Assembly (NCBI GenBank): GCA_040382055.1
Contig: JBEIGE010000005.1
Coordinates: 62,001 to 126,000, forward strand
Origin: JBEIGE01 sp040382055
GTDB lineage: Bacteria; Pseudomonadota; Gammaproteobacteria; Burkholderiales; Burkholderiaceae_C
Direction: 5' to 3'
DNA length: 64,000 nucleotides
Part shown: one piece after another, positions 24,714 to 33,571 of the stretch
Position numbering within the stretch: the first letter of the stretch is position 1
How the letters are laid out: every line of letters starts with the position of its first letter
The notes under the pieces: generated by a model
The model's database searches: none
What the model saw: only the letters and a program-made list of their open reading frames with translations
Told to the model about the DNA's origin: nothing
Made by a program: the position numbers and the translations under genes

Positions 24714-25721
24714 TCAATTGTAGTTCATGTAGCGATCAATAGCCTCTACCTCATGTTTGGATCCCAGAATGACGCTGACCCGCTCATGCAGATGCCCGGG
24801 CTGGATATCCAGGATTCTCTGTTTGCCATTGGTGGCTAAGCCGCCGGCCTGCTCAACGATCCAGCCCATCGGGTTGGCTTCATACATCAGGCGCAGTTTC
24901 CCGGGTTTGAGTGGCTCGCGCTTGTCCCATGGGTACAGAAAAACGCCGCCCCGTGTGAGGATGCGATGCACATCAGCCACCATGCTCGCTACCCAGCGCA
25001 TATTGAAGTCTTTGCCGCGTGGCCCGTCCTTGCCCTGCAGGCAGTCGTTGATGTAGCGCTGCACCGGTGCGTCCCAATGGCGCATATTGCTCATGTTGAT
25101 GGCAAATTCCTGGGTGTCTGGCGGGATCTGCATGTTTTCTTCGGTCAGTACAAAAGAGCCTTGTTCGCGGTCCAGGGTAAACAGGGCCACACCGTTGCCA
25201 ACCGTCAAGGCCAGCGTGGTTTGCGGTCCGTACACGCAATAGCCTGCGGCTACCTGCTGGTTGCCGGGTTGAAGAAAGTCGCTTTCCTGAACACCTTGAG
25301 AGCCTTCGGCTTTTTTGAGCACACTGAAAATAGTCCCTATGCTCAAATTCACATCAATGTTGCTGGAGCCGTCCAGCGGATCAAACAGCAACAGATACTC
25401 CCCTTGAGGGTAGCGGTTGGGTACCAGGTAAATGCTGTCCATTTCTTCAGAGGCCATGGCCGCTAAATGGCCGCCCCATTCATTGGCTTCGATCAGGACT
25501 TCATTGGCAATGATGTCAAGTTTCTTTTGCACCTCACCCTGCACGTTCTCGCTCTGTGTTGCGCCAAGCACCCCTCCCAGGGCACCCTTGTTCACGGCCT
25601 GGCTGATACTTTTGCATGCGCGCGCCACCACTTCCAGCAGCAAGCGCAATTCAGAAGGGATCAGGCCGCCACTGCGCTGTTGTTCAATCAGGTAGCGGGT
25701 GAGTGAAATTTTTGTCGCCAT
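24714..25721 (-). CDS. fbp: Class I fructose-1,6-bisphosphatase
   Basis: 335 residues. It has the metal-binding signature LLLFDPLDGSSNIDVNLS (~residues 110-127) and the sugar-phosphate end region KLRLMYEANPMGWIVEQAGG. It hydrolyses fructose-1,6-bisphosphate in gluconeogenesis or Calvin-type cycles. AAGGAG sits seven bases before the ATG. The gene is 24 bases downstream of pepN on the same strand. With a PPi-dependent phosphofructokinase elsewhere in the window, the cell has two ways to make fructose-6-phosphate, one irreversible (this enzyme) and one reversible. Confidence 0.96.
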   Translation of the reverse strand: MATKISLTRYLIEQQRSGGLIPSELRLLLEVVARACKSISQAVNKGALGGVLGATQSENVQGEVQKKLDIIANEVLIEANEWGGHLAAMASEEMDSIYLVPNRYPQGEYLLLFDPLDGSSNIDVNLSIGTIFSVLKKAEGSQGVQESDFLQPGNQQVAAGYCVYGPQTTLALTVGNGVALFTLDREQGSFVLTEENMQIPPDTQEFAINMSNMRHWDAPVQRYINDCLQGKDGPRGKDFNMRWVASMVADVHRILTRGGVFLYPWDKREPLKPGKLRLMYEANPMGWIVEQAGGLATNGKQRILDIQPGHLHERVSVILGSKHEVEAIDRYMNYN

Positions 25722-25745
25722 CAGGGGTCTCCTTCGCTATTGTTG

Positions 25746-28460
25746 TCAGTCGGCCAGGGCATGGGTAACGACTTCACGTACATCGTTGCTCAGGTCAGCT
25801 TTGGCGGCCACTCTGGCAATGGCTTCCCTGGCGGCACTGCGGTAAGGCTCAGCCAGTTTTTTCCACCGGTCCAGTGCTCTTGCCAAACGCGCAGCAACTT
25901 GCGGGTTGATGCTGTCAAGTTCAATCACCCGCTCGCTCCAGAACACATAACCCGAGGCATCGGCGCGATGGAAAGCGCCCGGGTTGGCGCTGCAGTAACT
26001 GAAGATCAGGCTGCGTGCGCGATTGGGGTTGCGCAGGTTGAAGTCCGGGTGCGCCATCAGCTGGCGTACCGCAGGGAGCACCTGACCGCCCCAGTCACAG
26101 GCACCGGCCTGCAGGGAGAACCACTTGTCCAGCACCAGCGCTTCATTCTTGAACATGGCATGAAAGCGCTTCAAGGCCTGATCGGCCAGGGCATGCCCGC
26201 TGTTGACCAGCGCGTTGAGGGCATTGAAACGGTCGGTCATGTTGTCTGCATCTTTGAAGCGTTGGTAGGCCTTGCCAGGCCAGATCACATCGCCCGTCTT
26301 TCTGGCGGCCAGACACAGCATGGTCAGGGCCATGCCAGTCAGGGCACGCCGCCCGGAAGATCGCGCATCGGGCTGGTAAGCGCCTGGCACCATGTGGGCC
26401 TCCACGGCCCATTGCCAGTCTTCAAAAAGTTCAATGGCCAGTTGCTCGCGCATGGCTTCTCGCACCGCATGGATGCGCTGCGGGTCCACCACCTCAAGCT
26501 GCTCGGCAATGTAGGTCTCGGCGGGCAAAGTCAGTACCAGTTCCTTGAACGCAGCATCCAGATCCGGATGCCTGAGCACACTGCGCATGGCTTGAACAAA
26601 GGCGTCATCCAAAACACCGGATGAGCCCACCGGGTCCGGACTTTGAATACAACGCAGCGCCTGCTTGACCGCCATGCGCTGGGCTGCCTCCCATCGGTTA
26701 AAGGGGTCAGTGTCATGTGACAACAGCTGCAGCAATTGGGCATCGGTGTAATCAAAGGCAAGCACCACCGGCGCGCTGAATGCACGCAGGATCGACGGAA
26801 CCGGTTCGCTCGGAACATCGAGGAACGTGAGGGATTGCTGGGCTTGGGTCAATACAAAGGTGCGTGACTCAGAAGGTGGTGCGGTGTCTGCCTCGCACAT
26901 CAAGGGCAGGCCATGGCCCAGCTTGTCAAGCAAGCCCAGGGTGATGGGTATCACAAAAGGCTGTTTGTCGGCCTGGCCTGGAGTTGCGGCACAACGCTGC
27001 TCAAAGGTCAGCGTGTAGGTCTGGGCCTGGGCGTCATAGTGGCCGATGGCTTTCACATGCGGTGTACCGGCTTGTGAGTACCACAGCTTGAACTGGGGCA
27101 GCAATTTGGCCAGCTCGGATTGCGGGTTGGCATCCGCAATAGCCTGGGCAAAATCGTCGCAGGTGACTGCTTGGCCATCGTGGCGCTGGAAATACAGGTT
27201 CATGCCTTGGGCAAAACCGTTGCGGCCCAATGGATCGTTGGGGCTGGCCACCAGGGTTTGCATCATGCGAACCACTTCTGCGCCCTTTTCGTAAATGGTC
27301 ACGGTGTAGAAATTGTTGATTTCTGCATAACTGTCAGGCCGAACCGGGTGCGCCATTGGGCCAGCATCTTCGGGGAACTGAGCGGTTCTGAGCACGCGCA
27401 CATCTTCGATGCGCTTGACAGCACGGGCACTGGCTTGCCCAGCCAGGTCCTGGCTGAATTCCTGATCCCTAAAAACAGTCAGACCTTCCTTGAGGCTGAG
27501 CTGGAACCAGTCACGGCAGGTCACGCGGTTGCCGGTCCAGTTGTGGAAATACTCATGGCCGACAACACTTTCGATATTGGCAAAGTCGGCGTCAGTGGCT
27601 GTAGCCTGGTTGGCCAGTACATATTTGGTATTGAAGACGTTCAGGCCTTTGTTTTCCATGGCCCCCATATTGAAGTCCGAGGTCGCAACAATCATGAAGC
27701 GTTCCAGATCCAGCGCCAGCCCAAAGCGGGCTTCGTCCCAGGCAATGGAGGCCATCAACGCGTTCATGGCATGCTCGGTTTTGTCGAGGTCACCGGGTCG
27801 CACATACACCTGGAGCAGATGGTTATTGCCATTGCGGGCCGTGATGCGTTGCTCGCGACACACCAGTTTTCCGGCGACCAGTGCAAACAAATACGACGGC
27901 TTTTTGTGCGGATCAACCCACTTGGCAAAGTGCCGCCCATCGTCGAGCCCACCCTGGTCCACCAGGTTGCCGTTGGACAGCAAAACCGGGTACTTTTCCT
28001 TGTCGGCGCGCAAGGTAACCGTAAAGCTGGCCATGACATCCGGGCGGTCCGGGAAATAGGTGATGCGCCTGAAACCTTCGGCTTCGCATTGGGTGAAGAA
28101 CGACTCGTTACTCACATACAGCCCCATCAACTTGGTGTTCTTTGCAGGCATGCAGGTGGTAAAAATTTCCAGCTCAAAAGCTTCCAGACCTTCAGGCAAC
28201 TGCTCCAGCACCAGTTGCTTGCCGTCCATCTTGAACGAAGTGCCCTGGCCGTTGACCAGCACGCGTGCCAGATTGAGCTCTTCACCATCGAGACGCAGGG
28301 CCTGAGGCTCGCACGCCGGGTTGCGGCGCAGTGTCATCTTGTTGAGCACGCGGGTTTTGGCCGCGTCCAGGTCAAAGGTCAGATCGACCGTGTCTATCCA
28401 GAAGGCTGGAGCCGCATAGTCTGCACGATGAACCACCGTGCTTTGTCCGTCACGCCACAT
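25746..28460 (-). CDS. pepN: Aminopeptidase N (M1 family, alanyl aminopeptidase)
   Basis: 904 residues, the length of gammaproteobacterial PepN. The substrate-recognition motif NMGAMENKGLNVFN and the zinc site VVGHEYFHNWTGNRV are present, with the third ligand Glu in LKEGLTVFRDQEF. It removes N-terminal residues from peptides in the cytoplasm. The gene begins two bases after the prfB stop codon and ends 24 bases before fbp, so prfB-pepN-fbp form a compact unit. A long antisense frame (27120-28544) is a shadow of the GC-biased codons and not a gene. Confidence 0.95.
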   Translation of the reverse strand: MWRDGQSTVVHRADYAAPAFWIDTVDLTFDLDAAKTRVLNKMTLRRNPACEPQALRLDGEELNLARVLVNGQGTSFKMDGKQLVLEQLPEGLEAFELEIFTTCMPAKNTKLMGLYVSNESFFTQCEAEGFRRITYFPDRPDVMASFTVTLRADKEKYPVLLSNGNLVDQGGLDDGRHFAKWVDPHKKPSYLFALVAGKLVCREQRITARNGNNHLLQVYVRPGDLDKTEHAMNALMASIAWDEARFGLALDLERFMIVATSDFNMGAMENKGLNVFNTKYVLANQATATDADFANIESVVGHEYFHNWTGNRVTCRDWFQLSLKEGLTVFRDQEFSQDLAGQASARAVKRIEDVRVLRTAQFPEDAGPMAHPVRPDSYAEINNFYTVTIYEKGAEVVRMMQTLVASPNDPLGRNGFAQGMNLYFQRHDGQAVTCDDFAQAIADANPQSELAKLLPQFKLWYSQAGTPHVKAIGHYDAQAQTYTLTFEQRCAATPGQADKQPFVIPITLGLLDKLGHGLPLMCEADTAPPSESRTFVLTQAQQSLTFLDVPSEPVPSILRAFSAPVVLAFDYTDAQLLQLLSHDTDPFNRWEAAQRMAVKQALRCIQSPDPVGSSGVLDDAFVQAMRSVLRHPDLDAAFKELVLTLPAETYIAEQLEVVDPQRIHAVREAMREQLAIELFEDWQWAVEAHMVPGAYQPDARSSGRRALTGMALTMLCLAARKTGDVIWPGKAYQRFKDADNMTDRFNALNALVNSGHALADQALKRFHAMFKNEALVLDKWFSLQAGACDWGGQVLPAVRQLMAHPDFNLRNPNRARSLIFSYCSANPGAFHRADASGYVFWSERVIELDSINPQVAARLARALDRWKKLAEPYRSAAREAIARVAAKADLSNDVREVVTHALAD

Positions 28461-28462
28461 GG

Positions 28463-29567
28463 CTATACCCCTTGTTTGAGAGAAGCTTCAATAAATGGAT
28501 CGAGATCACCGTCCAGCACTTTCTGCGTGGCCGAGGTCTCGTAGTTGGTGCGCAAATCCTTGATGCGGCTGTTGTCCAGCACGTAGCTGCGGATTTGGTG
28601 CCCCCAGCCGACATCGGTCTTGGAGTCTTCCAGCTTTTGTTGCTCGGCCTGGCGCTTGCGCATTTCATGGTCATAAAGCCGGCTGCGCAGGCGCTTCCAG
28701 GCAACATCCCGGTTGCTGTGCTGACTGCGTCCGTCCTGGCACTGCACCACGATACCCGTAGGAATGTGGGTCAAGCGCACCGCCGAGTCTGTTTTGTTGA
28801 TGTGCTGGCCACCGGCACCACTGGCACGAAAGGTATCTACCCGCACATCGCTGGGGTTGATGTCAATCTCGATCGAGTCGTCAATTTCCGGATAGACAAA
28901 CACACTGGCAAAGCTGGTGTGGCGACCACCCGAAGAATCAAATGGGGATTTACGCACCAGTCGGTGCACGCCGGTCTCGGTGCGCAAGAGGCCAAAAGCG
29001 TACTCACCCTCAATCTTGATGGTGGCCCCTTTGATGCCGGCCGTGTCCCCTGCCGTTTCGTCTTCAATGGTGGTCTTGAACCCTTTGCGTTCGGCGTATT
29101 TCAGGTACTGACGAAGCAACATGCTGGCCCAGTCGCAGGCCTCAGTCCCTCCCGCGCCGGCCTGGATGTCCAAAAAGCAGGGCAGGGGGTCAGCCGGGTT
29201 GTTGAACATGCGGCGGAACTCCAGATCTTTGATGATCACATTGAGTTTTTCGGTCTCGGCCTCGATGGTCATCAAACCGGCCTCGTCTGCGTCCTCCTTG
29301 CTCATTTCGAACAATTCGGTGTTGTCGGCCAACTCACGTTCCAGGGTACTTAAGGTAAGCACCACACCATCAAGCAGTTTTTTTTCCTTGCCCAACTCCT
29401 GGGCGCGCTTGGGGTCGTTCCAGACGGAGGGGTCTTCCAGAGATGCGTTGACGGTTCTCAAGCGTTCGGATTTGGCGTCATAGTCAAAGATACCCCCGTA
29501 ACTCTTGGGTTCGCAGGCTCAGGTTAGCCAGCGTAGTGCCAATGAGGTTGATGCGTTCGATGTCCAT
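28463..29567 (-). CDS. prfB: Peptide chain release factor 2, made by programmed +1 frameshift
   Basis: Two frames join into a 367-residue protein. The first 26 sense codons after the ATG at 29567 read MDIERINLIG and end ...RGYL, then TGA. Translation resumes one base later as DYDAKSERL and continues to the stop at 28463. The GGQ motif is in FRASGAGGQHINKTDSAVR, and the stop-codon recognition region is ahead of it. RF2 releases peptides at UAA and UGA. The in-frame UGA is read by RF2 itself, so the protein limits its own synthesis. The coordinates here span both parts: 29567-29487 and 29485-28463. Confidence 0.95.
29483..29498 (-). promoter_or_regulatory. prfB autoregulatory +1 frameshift site
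   Basis: On the minus strand the site reads CGGGGGTATCTTTGAC. It has a Shine-Dalgarno-like G run three bases before the CTT slippery codon, then the TGA stop and a following C. It matches the classical RF2 site at 15 of 16 positions (the usual first base is A). The ribosome slips from CTT to TTT and continues in the +1 frame when RF2 is scarce. Confidence 0.95.
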
Positions 29568-29647
29568 GGTGCGGGTCCTAAGCGGTGATTTTTTGAAAAG
29601 CTGGTCATTTTCTCACGCCGCCATTTCATTCGTTTCAACCTGAAGTC

Positions 29648-30730
29648 ATGCTTTATCCGAGTAAGATGCGGGCTTTGGAATTAACGGTAAATTTCAAGGC
29701 AGTAATGAATTACGTTCAAACCCAAGAACAAAGCGCTGTCATCCTGCGCTCCGTTGTCAGTCTGATGGCAGCACATCAGGCGGCCTTCAACCCCCTGACT
29801 TACACCATTTGGTATGAGCATGTGGCGGGCATTAACTCCGCGCTCTCAGAGGCCATGAAGCTTGCCCTGGACAATAAGGAGAATCTCAGCGACGAAGCTG
29901 TGCTTAAACTTTATCTTGAGTACATTGCGCCTCCTGACTTCAAGGCAATGGGGATCATGTCCGAGAGGCTGCAAAAGACCATGGGTGGCATTACAGAGTC
30001 AGTCATCCGGACAGCAAGCGACGCAGGAAAATTTGAAGAACAATTGTCCAGCCTTTCGCAGGACCTGGGGACGGTCGACCTCTCCAACATCTCGAATTTG
30101 ACGCCACATATTGACCGCGCCCTTGAAAATACCTCAGACATGCTTCAATCAGCGCAGGCATTGCAAGCGCAGATTCATAACAGCCGTCTGGAGATTGAAG
30201 CCCTGCAGTCTGATTTGAGCCGCGCGCGCAATGAGGCATTGCTGGATCCGCTAACGCTCATCCTGAACCGCAAAGGTTTTGACCAGGCACTGGAAGATAT
30301 TCTCAAGCGCTCAGCCAGCGGCACCCACTGCTTGGTGATGATGGATATCGACCGCTTCAAGACAGTCAATGACAGCCATGGCCACGTCATGGGTGATCGT
30401 GTCATTCAGGCCGTGGGTGAGGTTTTGCGCTCCATCGTATCGGAACAAAGCCGCTTCTCTGTCGCCCGCTTCGGTGGCGATGAGTTTGCCATGCTTCTGC
30501 CCGACACGCGGCTCCATCTCGCAGCCACTTTGGCAGATGGCATCCGCATTAGAATCAAGGATTTGAAGATACGCAACCGCAGAACACAGGACGTTATTCT
30601 GACCATCACTGTCTCCATGGGCCTGACCTGCCTGACACCCGAAGATGACGCCACTTCGCTGCTTGAACGCGCTGACGCTGGTCTTTACAAAAGCAAACAA
30701 GACGGACGCGACCGGGTTACCTGCGTGTAA
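29648..30730 (+). CDS. Diguanylate cyclase with uncharacterised helical N-terminus
   Basis: 360 residues from the first ATG. A later ATG at 29705 (MNYVQTQEQ), with AAGG upstream, may be the true start. Residues ~20-190 are helical with a coiled coil (LQAQIHNSRLEIEALQSDLS) leading into a GGDEF domain. The active site is intact (RFGGDEFAMLLP, ~276-280), and MMDIDRFKTVNDSHGH binds metal and substrate. The inhibitory RxxD site five residues upstream reads RFSV, so feedback inhibition by c-di-GMP is probably lost. It makes c-di-GMP from two GTP. There are no membrane helices, so it is cytoplasmic. It faces away from prfB and converges on the hydrolase gene. Confidence 0.85.
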   Translation: MLYPSKMRALELTVNFKAVMNYVQTQEQSAVILRSVVSLMAAHQAAFNPLTYTIWYEHVAGINSALSEAMKLALDNKENLSDEAVLKLYLEYIAPPDFKAMGIMSERLQKTMGGITESVIRTASDAGKFEEQLSSLSQDLGTVDLSNISNLTPHIDRALENTSDMLQSAQALQAQIHNSRLEIEALQSDLSRARNEALLDPLTLILNRKGFDQALEDILKRSASGTHCLVMMDIDRFKTVNDSHGHVMGDRVIQAVGEVLRSIVSEQSRFSVARFGGDEFAMLLPDTRLHLAATLADGIRIRIKDLKIRNRRTQDVILTITVSMGLTCLTPEDDATSLLERADAGLYKSKQDGRDRVTCV

Positions 30731-30736
30731 GTTGCT

Positions 30737-30754
30737 ACGGCAGGGGCTCGCCGT
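30737..30754. terminator. Possible bidirectional terminator
   Basis: A small hairpin, ACGGC...GCCGT with an eight-base loop, is followed by TTAAATT on the plus strand. It lies in the 24-base gap between the stops of the convergent cyclase and hydrolase genes. The stem is short, so this is tentative. Confidence 0.35.
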
Positions 30755-31702
30755 TTAAATTACAAAGCGCTCAATCAGGGCCGCCAGCGCCTCGGGTTGG
30801 TCGTGATGGAGCATGTGTCCGGCGTCGTCAATGACGGCTTGTTGCAAATCCGGTACCTGATTGAGCCGCTCGTGGTACTCAGCCAGGGTGTATTTGCCTT
30901 TCCACCATTGCGCCATCTGGTTTTCGCTGGCTTCCACCGACAGTGTGGGCGCAGCAATGCAACGGTAGGTTTCTAGCACCTCCTCCAATCGGTACAGCTG
31001 TGCATTGGTGATTTTGTGAGCCGGGTCGCCCTGGATGACCCAGCGGCCCGCTTCGTTGGGGCTGGCCCAGTGTTGTGCAAGCCACTGCGCTTTGTCTGGG
31101 CTCAGGCGCGGGTTGTTTTTCATCAGGCGTCGCGCGACGCCGCTGGCGTCGTCGTAACTGGTCAGTTCCAGCTCACCGCGATGCAGCTTCTTGAGTTCGT
31201 CCATCCATTGGGCCAGGCGTTTGGGTGCCTGAGCCGGTTGGCTGGCCGGCAGTCCGAAACCTTCCAGGTTGATCAGACGGCGGATGCGCTCAGGCCGGCT
31301 TCCGGCATACAGCATGACCACATTGCCACCCATGCTGTGGCCAACCAGGTCTACTTTCTGGCCCGGGGCGTAGTGGTCGAGCAGAAAGTCCAGATCAGCC
31401 AGGTAATCCGGGAACCAGTAGTTGTCCTGGTTGTAGCCGTCCCGCCCGCTGGCAGTGTTCGCCCGGGTCTGTCCGTAGCCACGCCAGTCAGGGGCGATCA
31501 GGGTGCGGTCTTTGAGGAAGTCTTCCGAGAAAGCGTCCACCACAAACTGGTAGCTGGCGGCCACATCCATCCAGCCATGCACCATGACCAGCGGCGCATG
31601 AACCGAACCGGCCGGGTTGGGTTCCCCCCATTGCAGTACATGGTAATTGAGGTTGCGAATCGGGATAAACGCGCTGGTGGGAGTTCTTTTGATTGGGTAC
31701 AT
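30755..31702 (-). CDS. Alpha/beta-hydrolase
   Basis: 315 residues with a standard alpha/beta-hydrolase fold. The nucleophile elbow is LVGHSMGGNVVMLY (~residue 120), the oxyanion region is VMVHGWMDVAASY, and the catalytic His is in DDAGHMLHHDQPEALA near the C-terminus. A lid region runs from ~150 to 230. No signal peptide. Family members include esterases, epoxide hydrolases and ring-cleavage hydrolases, and the sequence alone does not pick among them. It is divergent from the acyl-CoA synthetase gene, with start codons only 25 bases apart, so the two are probably co-regulated or share promoter DNA. Confidence 0.8.
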   Translation of the reverse strand: MYPIKRTPTSAFIPIRNLNYHVLQWGEPNPAGSVHAPLVMVHGWMDVAASYQFVVDAFSEDFLKDRTLIAPDWRGYGQTRANTASGRDGYNQDNYWFPDYLADLDFLLDHYAPGQKVDLVGHSMGGNVVMLYAGSRPERIRRLINLEGFGLPASQPAQAPKRLAQWMDELKKLHRGELELTSYDDASGVARRLMKNNPRLSPDKAQWLAQHWASPNEAGRWVIQGDPAHKITNAQLYRLEEVLETYRCIAAPTLSVEASENQMAQWWKGKYTLAEYHERLNQVPDLQQAVIDDAGHMLHHDQPEALAALIERFVI

Positions 31703-31727
31703 TCACCACATCATACGGAGATGCATT

Positions 31728-33527
31728 GTGAAAGTCAGTCAAAAACGGGACAAGCCAGGTCGTTCAGCTTCTGGTCCGGCCAGCCCGGCTCAGCTTGATC
31801 ATTACCAAGCCCTGTTGCAGGGCTTTGGCTGGGAAGTACCTGAGTTTTTCAATATGGCCCACATGTGCTGCCGCCGTTGGGGTCAGGCGGCTGACGCTAC
31901 TGAAAAAATAGCAATCATTGCAGATTCAACGGGGGCTCAGGCCCGTTTTCATTCTTATGCCGAGTTGTATGAGCAGGCTTGCCGCCTCTCCCATGTGCTC
32001 TCGGGCCTGGGTGTGCAGCCCGGTGACCGGGTGGCCATTGTCATGCCGCAACGCTTTGAGACGGCCGTGGCCTATATGGCGGTGCTGCAAATGGGCGCTG
32101 TGGCCATGCCTTTGTCCATGTTGTTCGGGCCGGAGGCGCTGGCCTACCGTTTGCAGGACAGCGAAGCTGTTGTGGCCATTGCGGATGAAAGCGCCATCGC
32201 CAACCTGCTGGAAGTTCGCGCCTTGTGTGCGCAACTGCGTCATATCCTGGGCGTGGGTCAGGCTGCCCCACAGGCTGATCTGGATTACGCTCTGACCGTA
32301 TCAACGCAAAGCCCCTCATTCGAGACCTATCCAACCCGCGCCAGCGACGCCGCAGTGCTGATTTACACCAGCGGAACCACGGGCAACCCCAAAGGTGCGC
32401 TGATACCTCACCGTGCCCTGATTGGAAACCTCACGGGCTTTATCTGCAGTCAGAACTGGTTCGGCTTTGACCCCCTGCAGCCTGTCTATGCATCGAAGCC
32501 GTCCACTTGCCCTCAATCGCAAGCGGTGTTCTGGAGCCCGGCAGACTGGGCCTGGACCGGTGGCTTGATGGACGCGCTTTTGCCCACCCTGTATTTCGGA
32601 CGACCCATCGTTGGCTTCAACGGGCGCTTTAGCCCGCAGGTGGCTTTCGAGCTGATGCAGCGGCACCGGGTGACGCACACCTTTTTGTTCCCCACCGCGC
32701 TCAAGGCCATGATGAAGGCATATCCGCAGCCGCGGCGTCACTTCAAGCTCCAACTGCAGGCCATCATGAGTGCTGGCGAAGCGGTGGGCGACGCTGTGTT
32801 TGGCTACTGCCAACAGGAGTTGGGGGTCACGGTGAATGAAATGTTTGGCCAGACCGAGGTGAATTACATCGTCGGCAACTGTGCCATTTTATACCCGGCC
32901 AAACCGGGCAGCATGGGCAAGGGCTACCCTGGTCACCGGGTGACCGTGATCGACGAGCAGGGCTGCGAGTGCCCGGTAGGCGTCCCGGGCGATGTGGCCA
33001 TCCATCTGCGCGATGTGCATGGTCAGCCTGACCCGATCTTTTTCCTGGGTTACTGGAAGAACGAAGCGGCAACCCGGGCCAAGTTCACGGGTGACTGGTG
33101 CCGCACCGGTGACCTGGCCATCCGGGATGCGGACGGTTATCTATGGTACCAGGGCCGGGCCGATGACGTATTCAAGGCTGCGGGCTACCGGATCGGCCCC
33201 GGAGAAATCGAAAACTGCCTGGTCAAACACCCGGCGGTTGCCAATGCTGCCGTGGTGCCCAAGCCAGACCCTGAACGCGGTGCGCTGGTCAAGGCCTATG
33301 TCGTGATTGCTTCTGAATTCATAGCGAAAAGTCCTTTATTTGAAAGGGCCAAAGCCGATTTTTATGCCCAACTCACCTTGGCGCTGCAAGCCCATGTCAA
33401 AGGAAAACTGGCACCCTACGAATACCCCAAGGAGATTGAATTTGTAGATGCCCTGCCCATGACCACCACCGGTAAAGTGCAGCGGCGGGTGCTGCGCCTG
33501 CAGGAAGAGGCGCGGGCCAGGCCGTAA
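31728..33527 (+). CDS. Acyl-CoA synthetase (AMP-forming, medium-chain/acetyl-CoA synthetase-like)
   Basis: About 599 residues. The adenylation motif is IYTSGTTGNPKGALIPH (~residue 208), with MFGQTEVNYIVGN (A5) and YQGRADDVFKAAGYRIGP (A8). The C-terminal lysine is in TTTGKVQRRVLR. It activates a carboxylic acid to acyl-AMP and then acyl-CoA. The GTG at 31728 has GGAG eight bases upstream and was chosen over the TTG/ATG options further upstream, which overlap the divergent hydrolase. Two short stretches, near residues 57-75 and 528-546, coincide with copies of the degenerate repeat described separately. The second appears as extra residues (near IASEFIAKSP) compared with what I expect for the family. 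Confidence 0.85.
   Translation: MKVSQKRDKPGRSASGPASPAQLDHYQALLQGFGWEVPEFFNMAHMCCRRWGQAADATEKIAIIADSTGAQARFHSYAELYEQACRLSHVLSGLGVQPGDRVAIVMPQRFETAVAYMAVLQMGAVAMPLSMLFGPEALAYRLQDSEAVVAIADESAIANLLEVRALCAQLRHILGVGQAAPQADLDYALTVSTQSPSFETYPTRASDAAVLIYTSGTTGNPKGALIPHRALIGNLTGFICSQNWFGFDPLQPVYASKPSTCPQSQAVFWSPADWAWTGGLMDALLPTLYFGRPIVGFNGRFSPQVAFELMQRHRVTHTFLFPTALKAMMKAYPQPRRHFKLQLQAIMSAGEAVGDAVFGYCQQELGVTVNEMFGQTEVNYIVGNCAILYPAKPGSMGKGYPGHRVTVIDEQGCECPVGVPGDVAIHLRDVHGQPDPIFFLGYWKNEAATRAKFTGDWCRTGDLAIRDADGYLWYQGRADDVFKAAGYRIGPGEIENCLVKHPAVANAAVVPKPDPERGALVKAYVVIASEFIAKSPLFERAKADFYAQLTLALQAHVKGKLAPYEYPKEIEFVDALPMTTTGKVQRRVLRLQEEARARP
31896..31951 (+). repeat. Degenerate ~56-bp dispersed repeat, copy B (in acyl-CoA synthetase)
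   Basis: The left part reads gctactgaaaaaa, then TAGC at 31909-31912, exactly 28 bases, then GCC at 31941. A GGGCTCAG precedes the GCC. The same anchors and spacing occur in the other copies. In-frame translation is ATEKIAIIADSTGAQARF. Confidence 0.5.
33309..33364 (+). repeat. Degenerate ~56-bp dispersed repeat, copy C (in acyl-CoA synthetase)
   Basis: The left part reads gcttctgaattca, then TAGC at 33322-33325, 28 bases, then GCC at 33354, preceded by GGGCCAAA and followed by gattttta. In-frame translation is ASEFIAKSPLFERAKADF. It lies in a local AT-rich patch of an otherwise GC-rich gene. Confidence 0.55.
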
Positions 33528-33571
33528 ACTCCCGGCTACCCATCACAACCGATAAAAATTTACAAACGTTT

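Noticed and set aside
27120..28544. 474-codon open frame antisense to pepN
   Set aside because: pepN is certain on the opposite strand. Long antisense frames are common in GC-rich genes, and this one shows no domain or ribosome-binding site.
28472..29353. 293-codon frame antisense to prfB
   Set aside because: It is a mirror of prfB codons and has no recognisable features.
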